A stretch of DNA of 64,000 nt from Micropterix aruncella (GCA_944548615.1 OX155951.1:18359251-18423250), one strand, 5' to 3'; counted from the stretch's first letter, positions 22,664 through 34,860 are shown. The notes: generated from the letters alone by a model not told the origin. Numbers and translations: made by a program.

Positions 22664-25100
22664 TAGAACGTTCTACAACATTCATTAATCTAATACCATA
22701 TATAATCAATAACTGTACCTATTTGACATTATTATTTATTTAATGCTACAAAATGATAGGTTCTCCTACCAAATTCTACTTAAACTCCGCTGAAATACCA
22801 GTGGCTGTACCTCGATAGATATTAAGGCGAGCTGACAACTTAATGGATGCTGCGGTTCGACGCGAAAAGGGTAGATATCCTAAAACATCGACTAAAGCGG
22901 CTAAGCGTACTTATACCTAGATAGATACGCCAATAGGGATTAAAGTCACGTTATAATTATTTGATAATGACATATGAGTATTCTAAAGTCATATTTAGGC
23001 GGTAAGTATTTTTAGAGCAGCGTCTCCCAAAGTGAACATTATATTTACAACTTCCCCTTCCTATTAGTTACTAGTAAGAGCATAGGTACTTACTAAATAT
23101 ACTTAGTATAAGAAATAATACACAATAAATTTAAAAAAACTCGTCTAGAAGTAAAAATGTGAACAATGAAATTGTAAGTTGCTATATTATATCATCCAGC
23201 AATTCGACATATTTTGAAATGTACCCTATTTACCATATATAACGCAGAAACTAAAAGCGTATTGAATTCATCTAAAATACTTTTTTTTTGCAAAACGGAA
23301 TACGAAAAAATAGACCATTCTTTGTCTGAGGCCACGATATCTCAAGAAAACGTAGCCCGTTGAAATATTCTTTTGCGAACGTATTTTTGGTTAATAAAAG
23401 AGCTGATTAAATTTAGATTTCCATGCCGAATCGGAGAGCAGTCACACAAAGAGAATCTCTCCGAATTATTAAGAAAAACAGTATGTAGAAAGATGTTTTT
23501 GAAATCGGACTACGTGTACTTGAGCTAAAAGGTTGGAAAGCTTAGATATCATAAATATTTTTAAACCATTAGGAAATTTAAAAAATACTTTCGATTGAAC
23601 AAGCATAAAATATCGTTCGGGCTTTTGAAATAACTAACCTCTTCCTACACCCTTGCTCTAAACTACTTGATTTGCACGTCAAAAGTTTGTTGTAAACTCA
23701 ATTTTATAAAAAAGTTACTTAAGTAGCGACGTTAAAAGATATCTAAAAAGATTGAGAAGATGCAGTTCTGGTAAGTAGGTATGTATGTCAGCCGAGGCTT
23801 GGACTAATCCCGTCGAGATTTGGGATATCAAAATCCCGAACCCGAGGAATGGACTCGTTGTCCCACCCGCTCAGCGATCTCTCGTCCAACTTGACACAAA
23901 GCAAGAAAATGAGATAGATAAGTCTTTCAAAACTCTTATTGTGTAAACTAGTATTGTATATTGTAATATTCTATAGTAGTCTGGCCAGGAAATCATGACA
24001 CAATATGACAGATTTATGTAAAATCCATTGTGGGCAACTTCACCACGTTTGTAAAATCCCATATAAAATCACCACGTTTTTGTGTGTGGTTTTTCTATTG
24101 GGATGGCTGGGATTTTATAATATTTTCCTAATATGTAAAGTTTATTAAAAAGCATCCTTAGAAAGTTACTTCGCTACATGATTTCCTCGTAACAAGTAGA
24201 AAAACGTTCATAGAATGCACGCACGCACAAAAAAATCGATATAATCAAAATACCTATACAGGACGGTGCTGCGTGTTGAATCGATAAGTTTTGATCCTTT
24301 TGAATATATCGACATCATCGGTTTTTTATTTATGTTTATTGATTGTTCCGGAGAGTAATACGGGTTAAACTTATGGGAAATAGTCCATGCTACTAAAGAT
24401 ATGGACATAATCGCTACAGATATTTTTTTCAATTTGGGCTACAATTAATCCGTGAAAATGGTTTTTTATTTTATTTAATAGACTTTATTAACTGTATTCC
24501 ACTACCGCTAGAGGACTGGCGTTAGCAGGCACTGGATAATTTGCTTTTCATATAATAAATAATGAATTACACCGATTTATTTCCAATCAGGATATTTGCC
24601 ATTTATTATAGAATATTTTTACAAAATTATACAGTATTTGAAATAGACAAAACATGAGACATCTAGATATAAACGAATTTTTTTAAATAAATTGAATTTA
24701 TACAAAACACATTCAATAGCAGACGCTTATATATTAATAATATTTCGATCGAAATTGTTTCTTGGGCCTCTTATTAGCTCTTTTTTTTAATCCAAGCTTT
24801 CACAAAGTAGCAGAACAGTGCGAAGATAATTTGATTCCCCGCGTCCACATACCAAACTAAGAATACATGTACACCACAACATCAAACAAAAGGCAACTCT
24901 CGGGAAATTTGCCTTTTATCTCTCCGTGACCTCTAATTAATTGCATAGTATGGTGTCAACATACAATAAATGCCTTATTATTCGCTCCGAAACCAAAGGG
25001 AAGAAACGGCATGTAATCGCCCAGTCTCTCCTTAGTCCCTCCGTTCTTACCAAACACATAAACTTTCATTTCTGATGGCCCTGCTGCTTTTGCTATACGT
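22664..25100. other. Long stretch with no recognised gene
   Basis: Only short ORFs of biased composition. Nothing repetitive matched other parts of the window. Confidence 0.4.
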
Positions 25101-25127
25101 GGCTTGATGGCGTTCTTCTTTTTCCAG

Positions 25128-25193
25128 ACGAAGCCAGGCTGGGGCTTCAAGGACTACCAAGTCGGCTGGGAGTATTCCTTCTATCACCAGTAG
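25128..25193 (+). CDS. Possible terminal coding exon of a host gene
   Basis: A pyrimidine-rich tract (TTCTTCTTTTTCCAG, 25113-25127) ends in an AG that would make a good 3' splice site. The following frame encodes TKPGWGFKDYQVGWEYSFYHQ and then TAG (25191-25193). A polyadenylation hexamer AATAAA lies 85 bases downstream at 25278-25283. The peptide is rich in Trp, Tyr and Phe and looks like a real C-terminus, but I cannot assign a family. The same bases are also open on the minus strand (24956-25150), so this could be coincidence. No upstream exon was identified. Confidence 0.28.
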   Translation, partial: TKPGWGFKDYQVGWEYSFYHQ

Positions 25194-25277
25194 TGCCAAG
25201 GTTTATGTATTGAAGGCGCCAAGCAAGCACGTGCCAAGGCGATTGGATATCCGTCGTTAGTGTCGAATGTTCAAATC

Positions 25278-25283
25278 AATAAA
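25278..25283 (+). promoter_or_regulatory. Candidate polyadenylation signal
   Basis: AATAAA placed 85 bases after the stop of the candidate exon at 25128-25193. The hexamer is common by chance in AT-rich DNA, so it is only weak support. Confidence 0.25.
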
Positions 25284-25559
25284 ACTGATAGTTTATAAAG
25301 GTCCTAAGAAATGTTGCCTTTAGCACTTAGGGATGACAATCTAGGGCTGCTCTTGAAATCGCCGTGAACTTTGACCACCACGACGCAGGGCTGTGGCGAT
25401 GCTTGTGAACAGACCAATGAACGATCCTACAACTGAAGAAAGTGACAGAGTGCTATACAAAGGCGTCCGGGAATAAGCAGCAAAAAGCGCACGCACCTTA
25501 TTTAATAAATACTACGGTGCCTCGAACAATAAATATATCAGTAGTGAATTAACGATAAA

Positions 25560-25680
25560 AATAAATTGTCTACCTTTGAACAGGCGGCCGCCTAGTTAGG
25601 TTTTGACTATTTAAAATTGTAGAAATGTAAATTGGAAATGAATAAATTAATTTAAATGTTGAAATTTGAAAATCGTTGCG
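25560..25680 (+). mobile_element. LINE 3' end fragment
   Basis: AACAGGCGG followed by CCT-AGTT-AGG (25591-25600) and an AAATGAATAAATTAATTTAAATG tail fits the LINE tails elsewhere in the window. No coding part is recognised. Confidence 0.4.
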
Positions 25681-25797
25681 GCAGCAGCGTGAGAGAGAGA
25701 GAAGAGATACTCACGACATAAAAGAGAGGCAAGAAAGTAGTGATAGAGAAACGCACGATCTTCAGGTGTCGCGATACATAATACATAGGCGCTGTAA

Positions 25798-25847
25798 ATT
25801 GAATTAGATTGAAGTATTCGTATTTAAATACTTTAATCTAATTCAAT
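25798..25847. other. Long AT-rich hairpin
   Basis: A 21-base arm ATTGAATTAGATTGAAGTATT (25798-25818, one base over the quoting convention avoided: key blocks GAATTAG and GAAGTATT) pairs with 25827-25847 at 20 of 21 positions, around an 8-base loop. It could be a MITE core or a small-RNA precursor-like foldback. Confidence 0.6.
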
Positions 25848-27449
25848 CGTAATCGTATTTCTTGCTACGTCGCGGTAGTATCCTTTATCAGTATCATATA
25901 TCATGGGCCTATCTCTCTTTTCTCATCGCGTCTAAGTCTTCGAATGGAGATGAATGATAAACGAGTTTGACGAACCGGAATAATTCAAATCGTCACGTAT
26001 CCTGTTCAGTTAGCGCCGATAACCCTGCCCAAGTAAAAGGCTAGATTTTGTAAGTGAATGTAATCATCTAGAATAATAGAATACACTATATAATAATTTA
26101 TAATAGTGACTATATGAGTGTCAAAAGAATAAATATTTTAAATTACAGCTTCATAAATGTTCAATTTCATTCTATTAGTAGTTGTTTGTGTTTCATGACA
26201 CTCAGCTTGCAATACGTGCAACTATGGGCACTTGCAACTATAACACATAGACTTTTTCAAAATCGCATAGGAAATAATGGCTGGTATTGACTGTTTTACT
26301 TAGCTATTAGAAATTACATATATTTCCTTGAGAGTTAAAATGTATATTTTCTAAGTCCTAATTATATATTTTGTCGAATTATTGATTTTCTAAATTGTTT
26401 GATGAATATATTAAAACGAATGCAGTATAAAGATTTTGAATAATATTATACTATAAAAAGTTTTACGACAAAAAGTTTTATCTATATGTGACAAGGTTTG
26501 TCTGTATGTTTAAAGCCGGAAAGTGATAATATTTAAAATTTGGGAGATCGGGATTTTTTTAATAATGTTATTCTGTAAATCAAACTGAACAAAAAAATCC
26601 TATCTGATGTATTCATCTTTTTGTTTTTTTATTCATCTTAGTAGTTTTTTGTTTAACCCCTCCTATCGCGGGGTAAAAATTTAGTAGTCACTTCTGCCCG
26701 GGACAGTTTTGCGCGTGAAGTCGATGGCCTTGAGAAAAACGACCATAACTTTTAAACTACTATACGGATCGTAAAAAGAATAACTGTAAAATGATTGCAT
26801 TGAAATTTGAAATTTATAATATTATAACCTTATCTCGTCAAACAATTAAGATAATAATGAATAAATATTTAAAAAGTTGGCATTTTACGCAGCGCGGAGC
26901 GCCCTAACCAATATTGGTTAGATACAATTTTAGCATTTGTAAGCGTCTAACCAAAAACGGTTAACTCAAATAGGAAGGGTTAAAGAACATTTTCATACAC
27001 GAAAAACTGAATAGAACGTGTCATTCTTCGAATGTCCTTCTATACCACAGTCGCAACTTCTTTAGCCATGAAAAGCGTCATTATCCTGGCTCTTTTTTGT
27101 CTACAATGATTTCTTCTATAATGTGCAGGATCTAGTTATTATCGTATTATTTGTTAATGGTATAAATATTACTAATGTATCTAGCGGCGGATGAGTAGCG
27201 CTATAATAAAAAAAACTTAAATTATTTTTTTAATCCTCACATAGTATTATTTTCTCTATCTACAAAAGATATTGTAGCAGAGATTGAAATACTTAAAAAG
27301 TTTTATTAATTTTATCGGCCAAAATTTCAGAAGTGTGTCATAAAATATTTTGCTAAATATGAAAGGTTCTAAAATTGTCTATTGTTCTTTTTTATGAGTA
27401 TATCATTGTATTCATTCAGAGTTCGAAAATATTCGAGATAAAACAAATT
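25848..27449. other. Unassigned AT-rich stretch
   Basis: Includes a (GA)n-like patch upstream at 25690-25710 and a transposon-like phrase near 26640-26760 (TTTAACCCCTCCTATCGCGG and a conserved-looking AACTTTTAAACTACTATACGGAT-type end). No ORF of note. Confidence 0.35.
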
Positions 27450-27985
27450 CAAATTCATATTCAAAATTCTTTTTTTATCTATAATATTACATGTATTTTT
27501 AACATTCAAAGCCATCCTAACTAAGCCTCGCCTGTACTAAGGTAGGCTTAATATAAAAGAAGGTAGAGTGGTTTTCGTAGCTTGCTGTATTATCTTTGTA
27601 TATTATTATGTTACATTTGAGAAGTTAGATATGTCTCCAAAATAAGACACAAATCGTGGTCTATTTTAATATATATGTTATAAATGTCTCCGTTTTTTGT
27701 CGACCCATAGTCAAAAGCGACTTAGTTAGGTTTTTCTTTACGCCGTGACTATTCCTAGATTTCAGTCCTGCAGGAAAAACACTATTCATTTTGTTGAACA
27801 GTCGAGGAGCAATATAAGAAAAGTGTTTTTGTGCAAAACTTGTTCTCTTTTTTTGGATTAAGTGCTGTCTGGTTATTGTTACTCGTGTTTCTTTATGGTG
27901 TGTTGAATATAGATGATAATTCTCATGATTATAGTAGTAGAGTAGGACTACCTTAGCGTATATTGAACAATGAAGAGCCATCCAA
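27450..27985 (-). pseudogene. LINE C-terminal fragment
   Basis: On the minus strand, 27661-27981 encodes about 106 residues. RTSFAQKHFSYIAPRLFNKM matches the equivalent region of the LINE at 20.1 kb (KTSFGQRHYSFIAPRFYNL). The 3' UTR (27450-27660) holds ACAGG and the hairpin CTT-AGTT-AGG (27516-27525 read on the minus strand). No RT catalytic motif is left. The similarity of the two C-termini places both in one Jockey/CR1-like lineage, though the nucleotide sequences have diverged. Confidence 0.72.
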
Positions 27986-28839
27986 AAGAGTGTTATTTGT
28001 TATATTATTTTCCCTCTAGAAAGAGACATAAAACAGAAATACAATGACAAGGCACAGAAATTCCCAATCTTGTTATAACCGGTTCATCTATTTCTTTCCA
28101 GAAATATGTCACCGAGCTGTCAACCGTGAGAGATTGTGCTACTACGTGTGTGGAAAAGGGTAAGGAGGATTTCATTATCTTTTATATTTTGGCATTCGAG
28201 GCGAGATCGATGCTGTGCCTGATTGTGACGTGAGATTTCCGATATGAAAAGAAACGTTTGAGTTGTTCCTACACAAAGTTATGACCATAAAAATAAGAAA
28301 CAGTGGAAGAAATATCTTGATGTCTTAGACATTTTTCCAAATATTAAATATTCTTTATTTTTTTAATCATTATCTGAGAGCATCTCCTAATATATATTCT
28401 GCCTTTATTGTCATATAAATTTTATAGATATGTTAAGTTAACATAATTAATTACATTTATACACATAAGTCATAAATTTATGTACATATTTTTAGTAGGG
28501 AATTTAAATGTATTAAAAAATGAAGCGGTTTAAAAATTTCTGATTTCAAAATAAAACCTAATCCTATAAATTACTTTAAAAGTACATAGATATAGAAATC
28601 TTATCTATACATAATGTTAACAAGTAGTGTTACAGTTACGAGCGGATCTGTCAAACAACGCAAAGTGCCTATAGGCACTGTCAAAGTCCGACAGGTTAAG
28701 ATATAAAAAAAAATATTTCATTTGGCAATTTATTGAAAATAGCACCATACCAATCCCGCTTGAAAAAAAATCTGTAGTTGGTAGAGGCAATACGGGCATG
28801 TATTGACATGGTAAAATGAACAAGAGTATCCCTTGCTTA
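27986..28839. other. Unassigned stretch
   Basis: No gene or repeat recognised. Confidence 0.35.
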
Positions 28840-29120
28840 TTTTTACACGACTGTCCAACAAAAAAAGAGTGTAGGTAATATGTTCAGGATTCATCTATAA
28901 ATGTTTTCGGTTCCTTTATTAACCATAACTTCTAAACGCTTCAGCTGATTTAGAAGTGGGTGGTATTTTTAGAATCGTTATTTCATCTCGAGTGTCATAT
29001 GGTACCTAAACTGTCCAAATATTGTAATTAATTGGCCATATATATAAATGTCAATAAATTGAGATAAATACGTCGTATTTAGTACCTAATTAAATATATT
29101 TTTTAAGAAACATAGGTATC
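28840..29120 (+). repeat. Family G repeat, copy split by a LINE, first part
   Basis: It matches 45110-45340 through ACTGTCCAACAAAAAAAGAGT, a CTTCTAAACGCTT block, TTTAGAAGT, AGAATCGTTAT and ATGTCAATAAATTGAGATAAAT. No ORF. Confidence 0.6.
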
Positions 29121-29680
29121 TATATTTATTTATTTATTTATTTTATTTTCGGGAAACATACAGCGCTTCATTAATTATTACTAATTATTCTAATACAGTG
29201 TTTCGCTGGCCGATTAATTGTTTCCTAAATTATTTTCTTATACGGTAAATCAAAGTTGCATTGCACTAAATTAAATTAAATTAAATTACAATCGAACTAT
29301 TGCAAAGATAGGACAGGAGAGGGATGAGATATATGTAGGATAGGATATAGGTATTCAAATTATACTCTTTGCTATACTCATTTTCGCTCTGAGTGTTATG
29401 AAACAATTTGTATACTCACTATATAATCGCTTCCTAGACGCCTATAGTGAGCTAAGGACAGCCTCGCTGAATTTAGGTTGATTCAAAAAAAAATGTCGAT
29501 ATCTTCGAATCGACTATTATACGTGGTCATCAAGCGGTGTATAACAGAGTTTTGGGCGTAACTAGTGTTCACACGAGGAATTTCGAACGTACGAGAAGAG
29601 CGAACCCTTCGTGGCGGAACCAACAACGATAGTTTCTTTACCAAATGAGGGATGGATGGAAATATGGATAAATGCATAAA
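29121..29680 (-). pseudogene. LINE C-terminal fragment inside family G
   Basis: The minus-strand frame at 29483-29677 reads LLVPPRRVRSSRTFEIPRVN and then TSYAQNSVIHRLMTTYNS. This is the conserved C-terminal FxxPxxRTxYxxNS type of block in Jockey/CR1-like LINEs. The 3' UTR runs to an (AAAT)n tail, seen as TATTTATTTATTTATTT near 29131-29148. Family G sequence lies on both sides, so this is a nested insertion. Coding is limited to about 65 codons. Confidence 0.65.
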
Positions 29681-29795
29681 TCATAAATATTTCATTAAAA
29701 TACGTTATAGACATAATTATAAATACAACAGTTTACTTTCTGTAATAGCAGTCGTGTTTTTTCTTTTAATATATTTACTTGTTGGTTACTACAAT
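29681..29795 (+). repeat. Family G repeat, second part
   Basis: It resumes family G after the LINE: ACAGTTTACTTTCTGTAATAG, GCAGTCGTGTTTTTTC and CTTTTAATATATTTACTTG match 45430-45505. Confidence 0.6.
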
Positions 29796-29840
29796 ATTTA
29801 AATTAACAGCTTGCGACTACAAAGATTCCCAGGATTTTAT

Positions 29841-29919
29841 AAATATCACCGTAGAAGCATTACCTTCTAAATATCACCGTGAATATCACCTACATAAATA
29901 TCACCGTAGAAGCATTACC
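29841..29919. repeat. Direct repeat pair, 24 bp
   Basis: A 24-bp block beginning AAATATCACCGTAGAAGC and ending TTACC occurs identically at 29841-29864 and 29896-29919, with partial AATATCACC copies in between. Local duplication. Confidence 0.75.
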
Positions 29920-30399
29920 AATTGTTATGGTAACGCACCAACTCTAAATCAGTAGGTTTTATTCATCGTATGGGTGAGCTGATTAGAGTTGACCTACTAA
30001 CCAATCCGAGCCCAGTGCTAGCGTTTTGAAAATTACTTAAGTTTAATCTTACAATCTGTTATTTAATTATAATTTTTAAAATATTTAGATACCGTTTTTG
30101 ATATATTTAACACGAGTTTTGATATACACCTATTTGTACCGCAAGCAGTCAAATGACCGGTTATTAATTATAAGCTTTATTTTTCCTGATTGAATGGAGA
30201 AATTATTGAATTTAGTAAGGATAATATTAAACAAAATAACAAGGTAGTAATTACGCAAAAAACTATTTTTTCCATTATTATTATAAACAAAAAATAACAG
30301 GTAATTCATTACGGACCGCATTTTTGACAGGTGCACGGAGGTTCCAATGTACATTTTCCGCAAACATATTTCTTACATTTAGCAGGGAAATAGTTTGGC
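29920..30399. other. Unassigned stretch
   Basis: No gene recognised. Confidence 0.35.
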
Positions 30400-30545
30400 T
30401 CCAGGATGCTGCTACCGGTTTCAGGATGCTGGCATCAGCTTAACACCAAGATGCTGACACTGTGACCGGATGCACCAGCTAAATACCAGGATGCTGACAC
30501 TGGACCGACATCCTGGTATCAGCATGGTGCCGGCATCTCCTTGGT
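30400..30545. repeat. Decayed tandem GGATGCTG repeat with hairpin
   Basis: The phrase (C)AGGATGCTG or AAGATGCTG occurs four times with GACACTG and GACCGG partners. ATACCAGGATG (30483-30493) pairs perfectly with CATCCTGGTAT (30509-30519). A C-run follows at about 30565-30577. Confidence 0.65.
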
Positions 30546-30702
30546 GACTCCCTATAATTCGACCCCCCCCCCCCTCTCCATTAGCAGCCCGAATTTGACC
30601 GATTACATTTATATCCCATTTTGTATAAACAGACTCTTTTTGGTAAGTAGGTTTGATTCACCGATATCGGTTACAAATGTCATGAAACCCAAATGTATTA
30701 TA

Positions 30703-31765
30703 TAGCAGCTGTTGCCCACGGCTTCGCTTCGCGTAAACTTCCGAATCTATTTGTTAATTTATAAAGATTGGCTTTTATTTGCTTTTTTACAAGCTTTTAT
30801 TAGCCTTGCAATGTTTGTTTTGGTCAAATTTTGCAAGTAGAATTAGAACCACTTCTTCTAATCCTATTAAGTTAATTTTACATGTTGGTTCAGTTCCAAT
30901 GACAATGCATTTTTAAGGTAAGCATGACCTGATTCTGCACCCAGGATTGGCTCCCGACGAGGGGACCCCTCAACGGTCAACAGCACAGTCACGAAATTTT
31001 ATATACGCAATCAATTATGATAGCCCATTCTAAGTTTCACCATGACATAACTGCTGCCTCGGGACAGAGCATTTTAATTTAATCTTGTTTTTAAAAATGT
31101 GTTTTTAATATTAACCTATTAGTTGCTACCTTTAGATATATAGTGCAAGACGTCCCCCTTCAGATGCACGCTACCTATTATATCTCATAAACGTACGCGT
31201 CTTGTTCCTCGCCACGCGTTACTAATTTCATAGTACCACTATAACTATATCACCTAAAAACTTACACTAAGTAACTAATTTTATATCTATTTATTACCGT
31301 GATAACGGTTTTTCTAATAAGCATCCTTATTTTATTGCTAACGTCTTCAATAAACACTGCCTACTTATTTTTTTACTTTTTTGAGACATAAAAGCAGTTA
31401 TTGCAGCTTAAATATAAAAGTTAAATACATACTGTGCTCGACTCTTTTAAAGTCCTCTTTAAGACCGAAGTTATTGTAATATATTGTTTTTACATATATA
31501 AAACCGTTTCTTCAGCGCACGCCGATAAACAACTCACCAGTTCATTTTTTCCGACTTGATTTACAAATATCGTGATTTCTTACTGAAAACCAATATCTAT
31601 CACAGCAAAATACAGCACTCGTCGATAATAGAGCTTTCCAACAGTGAAAGAATTTTTGAAATCGGATAAGTAGTTTCGGAGATTACCCCCTACATACAAA
31701 CTCACAAACTTACAAACATAAAAACTTACAAACTTACAAAACAGTACTCCTTTATAATATTAGTA
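30703..31765 (-). mobile_element. Helitron-like element carrying one minisatellite unit
   Basis: The minus-strand 5' end TACTAATATTATAAAGGAGT (near 31765) and the 3' end with CGCGAAGCGAAGCCGTGGGC (30718-30737), then AACAGCTGCTATA, have the layout of insect Helitrons. The terminal bases have drifted from TC...CTAG. The internal phrases TTTGTAAGTTTTTATG and GTAGGGGGTAATCTCCG are typical of non-autonomous insect elements. At 30945-31075 it contains one unit of the GTTGACCGTTGAGG repeat that forms tandem arrays at 45.6 and 52.7 kb. No ORF. Confidence 0.5.
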
Positions 31766-32755
31766 CATATTGAGCCAACCTGTAAATTTACTCATACTTT
31801 TTCTTTTACTCAAAGGTCTCATATAGAAATTGGCCCTAAATATTTCTTACGATCAAATGACCGCTCGTGGTAAACAACGGCTAGGCTAGACGTGTTTATC
31901 ATATTTAACAAATTAAAAAATTGAAAAAATATGTAACAATAATTGCATATATTAATAACCAAAAGTCATGAAGTCAGATGTAAAAAAGCGATAACATTTT
32001 ATGCATCTTTTAACCAAAAGTCCACAAACGGTCATTTGACCGATCATGGTACGTTTTGTGTTAAGGATATATTATTATTTACTAATCATGCATTCGGTGG
32101 ACGCAATTCTTCCTGACATTCCGGGTCGTAAAACGTGCGAGCAACACAGCATATCAGCGTTCTCGCTCTACAATAGATTTTGCGCATGGTGCCAGGCTAT
32201 CGATATCGATTGATTCTTATATCGATGATTACATACAAGAAAACTATTCAAGTCGACTATTATCGTCAAAACCCGGCTTTAATAACAAATCCAGAAAGAA
32301 TTGCGAAATTAAAACGGATATTCTATCCTATTGCAAAATATTAATGCACTGAAATATTCTAAATTATCTGAAGTATCGAAACACAGCAATTAGTTATTGC
32401 CCTAATGGGGATATACTTAATAGGACATTGTCTTGAAGAATAATTAATTATTTCACTAATGTAATTAGAAATGTATGACACCACATTATATAAAGTCTTT
32501 TTCTAACAGTGCATTGTCTGACAGTGCAAAAATAGTGTGACAAGTAGTGTATGTCATTATCTACTGGGCATCCGTCAGCGGTAGCGAAACGAACCTTTGG
32601 CTTAACGTCTGGTTAAGGAAGGAAGATTTTAAGTACTTACCTTAGGTCCGAGAAACCCGCGGCGACAAATAATACTTTGTCAGTAATAATTTATAAAAAA
32701 TTAATTCACCGCCACGAGTACAATACAATCATTCCATTTGATAATTTCTGTTAAT
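31766..32755. other. Unassigned stretch upstream of transposase ORF
   Basis: A TATATAAA box occurs at 32487-32494, but it is 262 bases before the ATG. A repeated CAGTGCA phrase lies at 32508-32526. No terminal inverted repeat matched the downstream side. Confidence 0.3.
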
Positions 32756-33741
32756 ATGGACTCGTTTATTAAAAATAATATAACAAGTATTTGTGGTAAT
32801 ATTCAACAACAAAGTCGTATTATAATAAATAATGTTTTAATTTTTCTAACGGAGTTAAAGCAAGATCCTGTTAAGTTAAAGGAAGTGAACTTCGACAAAC
32901 CTCGTGATCTAGCTGCAATGATTTGTGGGATTAGTGTCAGTACTGTGAGTAGAATACGGAAGGAGAGTGCTTCTGGGGAAATAAGGTCTCTGCGGGAACA
33001 AGTTCTTCAATCACGCCCAGTGACAAATTTGGACGAGTTTGACAAAAGTGTTGTAAAGCAGATTGTTTTTTCGTTTTATGCAAATGGCGAATATCCTTCA
33101 GTGAAAAAGATTTTAACAGCTGCGATGGAGAAAATAGAAGGCTTCAAGTGTAGTGAGGCTTCCATGAGATCAATTTTACAATACCTTGGATACAGATTTA
33201 AGAATGCACTAGATGGAAGAAAACAACTCATGGAACGACGAGACATTGTCTGCGCCAGGCCGCAGTTCCTTAGAAAACTAGATGATTTGAGAAAAAGCGG
33301 AGATTCATGTCCAAGAATTTATATAGGTGAAACCTGGGTAAATCAGAACCATTGTCGGAAGCGCGTATGGGTTGATAAAAATAATGAAGGGGGTTTAAAA
33401 AAGCCGATTGGAAAAGATAGCAGACTTATTGTTTGTCACGCAGGCTGCGAAAAGTACGGATTCATACCGGGCGCTAATTGAGTTTTCCGCGTAGAATTGA
33501 TATGGGCACAGGTCAAAGGAGAAGTAGCAGCAAGAAACGACACATTTAAAATGGCTGATATGTAAAAATTAACTAACGAAGCCATTGAAAATGTAACAAA
33601 AGAAATTGGAAAATATGTGTTCGTCACGCTGAAGCTCTGAAAGAACAGGATTTAAAGAGCTCATATGTATGCGACCGCCTTATAATCAATATCGGCGAAG
33701 ACGATAGCGATACCGAGGACAATGATGATGATCTCGATTAA
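32756..33741 (+). pseudogene. IS630-Tc1-mariner-type transposase, disabled
   Basis: The ATG at 32756 is the best start and gives 241 residues to a TGA at 33479-33481. A helix-turn-helix lies at residues 51-70 (DLAAMICGISVSTVSRIRKE) and a second putative DNA-binding helix at about 118-148. The catalytic core begins at IYIGETWVNQNH (188-199), where family members have DETW, so the first catalytic Asp is Gly-191. After RLIVCHAGCEKYGFIPGA the frame hits the TGA. Past a few codons it rejoins the family's C-terminal part, ELIWAQVKGEVAARN (with the final catalytic Glu), and the acidic tail DDSDTEDNDDDLD, with another stop and a frameshift. The segment with the second Asp is deleted. No transposition activity is possible; the DNA-binding part is intact. 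Confidence 0.82.
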
Positions 33742-34585
33742 GAAGCACCAAAAGCACTCTCAAGTTGTACCAAATAATCGCATTTTTTGTGGTTTTGATG
33801 GCTTCTAGGATGAAATTAAAAACTCCAAAAAGAATTATTCCGGCGTTTTAAATGTTCTAGAGTCCATTTAAACTAGTAAAGCGTTTGCGTCTATCTTTCC
33901 GGACGTTACTATGTACAATAACTCGGTTAAACTACGTCCGTTTTTAAAAAAAAAACCTTCGCTTCTAGAAATCGCTATAGATTCTAATAACCTAAAATAA
34001 ATTCAAATTGATAAATAATTTTGCTGCTCCGAATAATACTCTTGGACATTATACATATCAATTTACATGTAATTACATGCAAAGTAATGAAAGATTCATT
34101 GTTATCGACGATGTATCTTTGCAAAAAAACAAAATATCTTTGCCATAACAAAAGAATTTCCTTCTCTAAGGGTGTATTCAAAATTGTAAAATTAAAGAAA
34201 AAGTAGGTTTCATAGACTAAAAATTATTTACATGGCATTTCATATATTTTTTTACATTTTATAATGTTTATTGTAACACCGATCTTTGTGTGGTGACGGT
34301 ATCAACCACACTCATAAGTGACTCGTATCAACAACACAATGTTTTTGAAGAGCTTGTTCTCCTAGAGCAATTAAAGCGGAAGATCATTTGGAACGTTATG
34401 AGATTAACCTTTGACGTAACATTTGAAACCCTTCCAGAGAGTAACTCCCTTTATTTACAGGACTGGCAATGAATCTCTTATGGTTTACGTGCTAAGTTCA
34501 TTTAGTTGTTTTGGACTACCCTGAACATCCTAATATATTATAAATACATACAAGAAAGTAATTTGTTTTGTTTATTTGTTTGTTT
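33742..34585. other. Unassigned stretch
   Basis: No recognisable gene. The downstream terminal repeat of the transposon was not found. Confidence 0.35.
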
Positions 34586-34860
34586 CTACTCTTTATTGTG
34601 AAATTTCACAATGGGCGGGTTTATTATCATACGACAATCTCTTACAACCAACCCTAATATGAAGTGTTTATATGTATGTGTGCATGTAACATGTGTGTAA
34701 AAGTGTATCTTGTTATGGCATTCGACCGACAGAATTGAAAATGCAATTCCGTTAATTTTATCCCAACGATAAATGGTGACCCAGCCGGGAATCGAACCCG
34801 GATCCTTACAATGTAAGATCAGGCGACCTAACCTAACACATGGGCCGAAGTTTGACAACC
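34586..34860 (-). mobile_element. tRNA-derived SINE
   Basis: On the minus strand GGTTCGATTCC (34788-34798) is a perfect polymerase III B box, inside CCGGGTTCGATTCCCGGC, the T arm of a tRNA. The upstream half is degenerate: the A box cannot be defined and no cloverleaf forms, so this is not a tRNA gene. About 200 bp of unrelated body follow, ending near 34586 in an AAACAAATAAACAAAAC-type tail. Transcription would be by RNA polymerase III if still active. Confidence 0.65.

Noticed and set aside
32487..32494. Promoter of the transposase ORF
   Set aside because: TATATAAA is common in this AT-rich DNA and lies 262 bases before the ATG.
34773..34858. tRNA gene
   Set aside because: The B box is good, but there is no acceptor stem, no clear A box and no cloverleaf. 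It is a SINE head.
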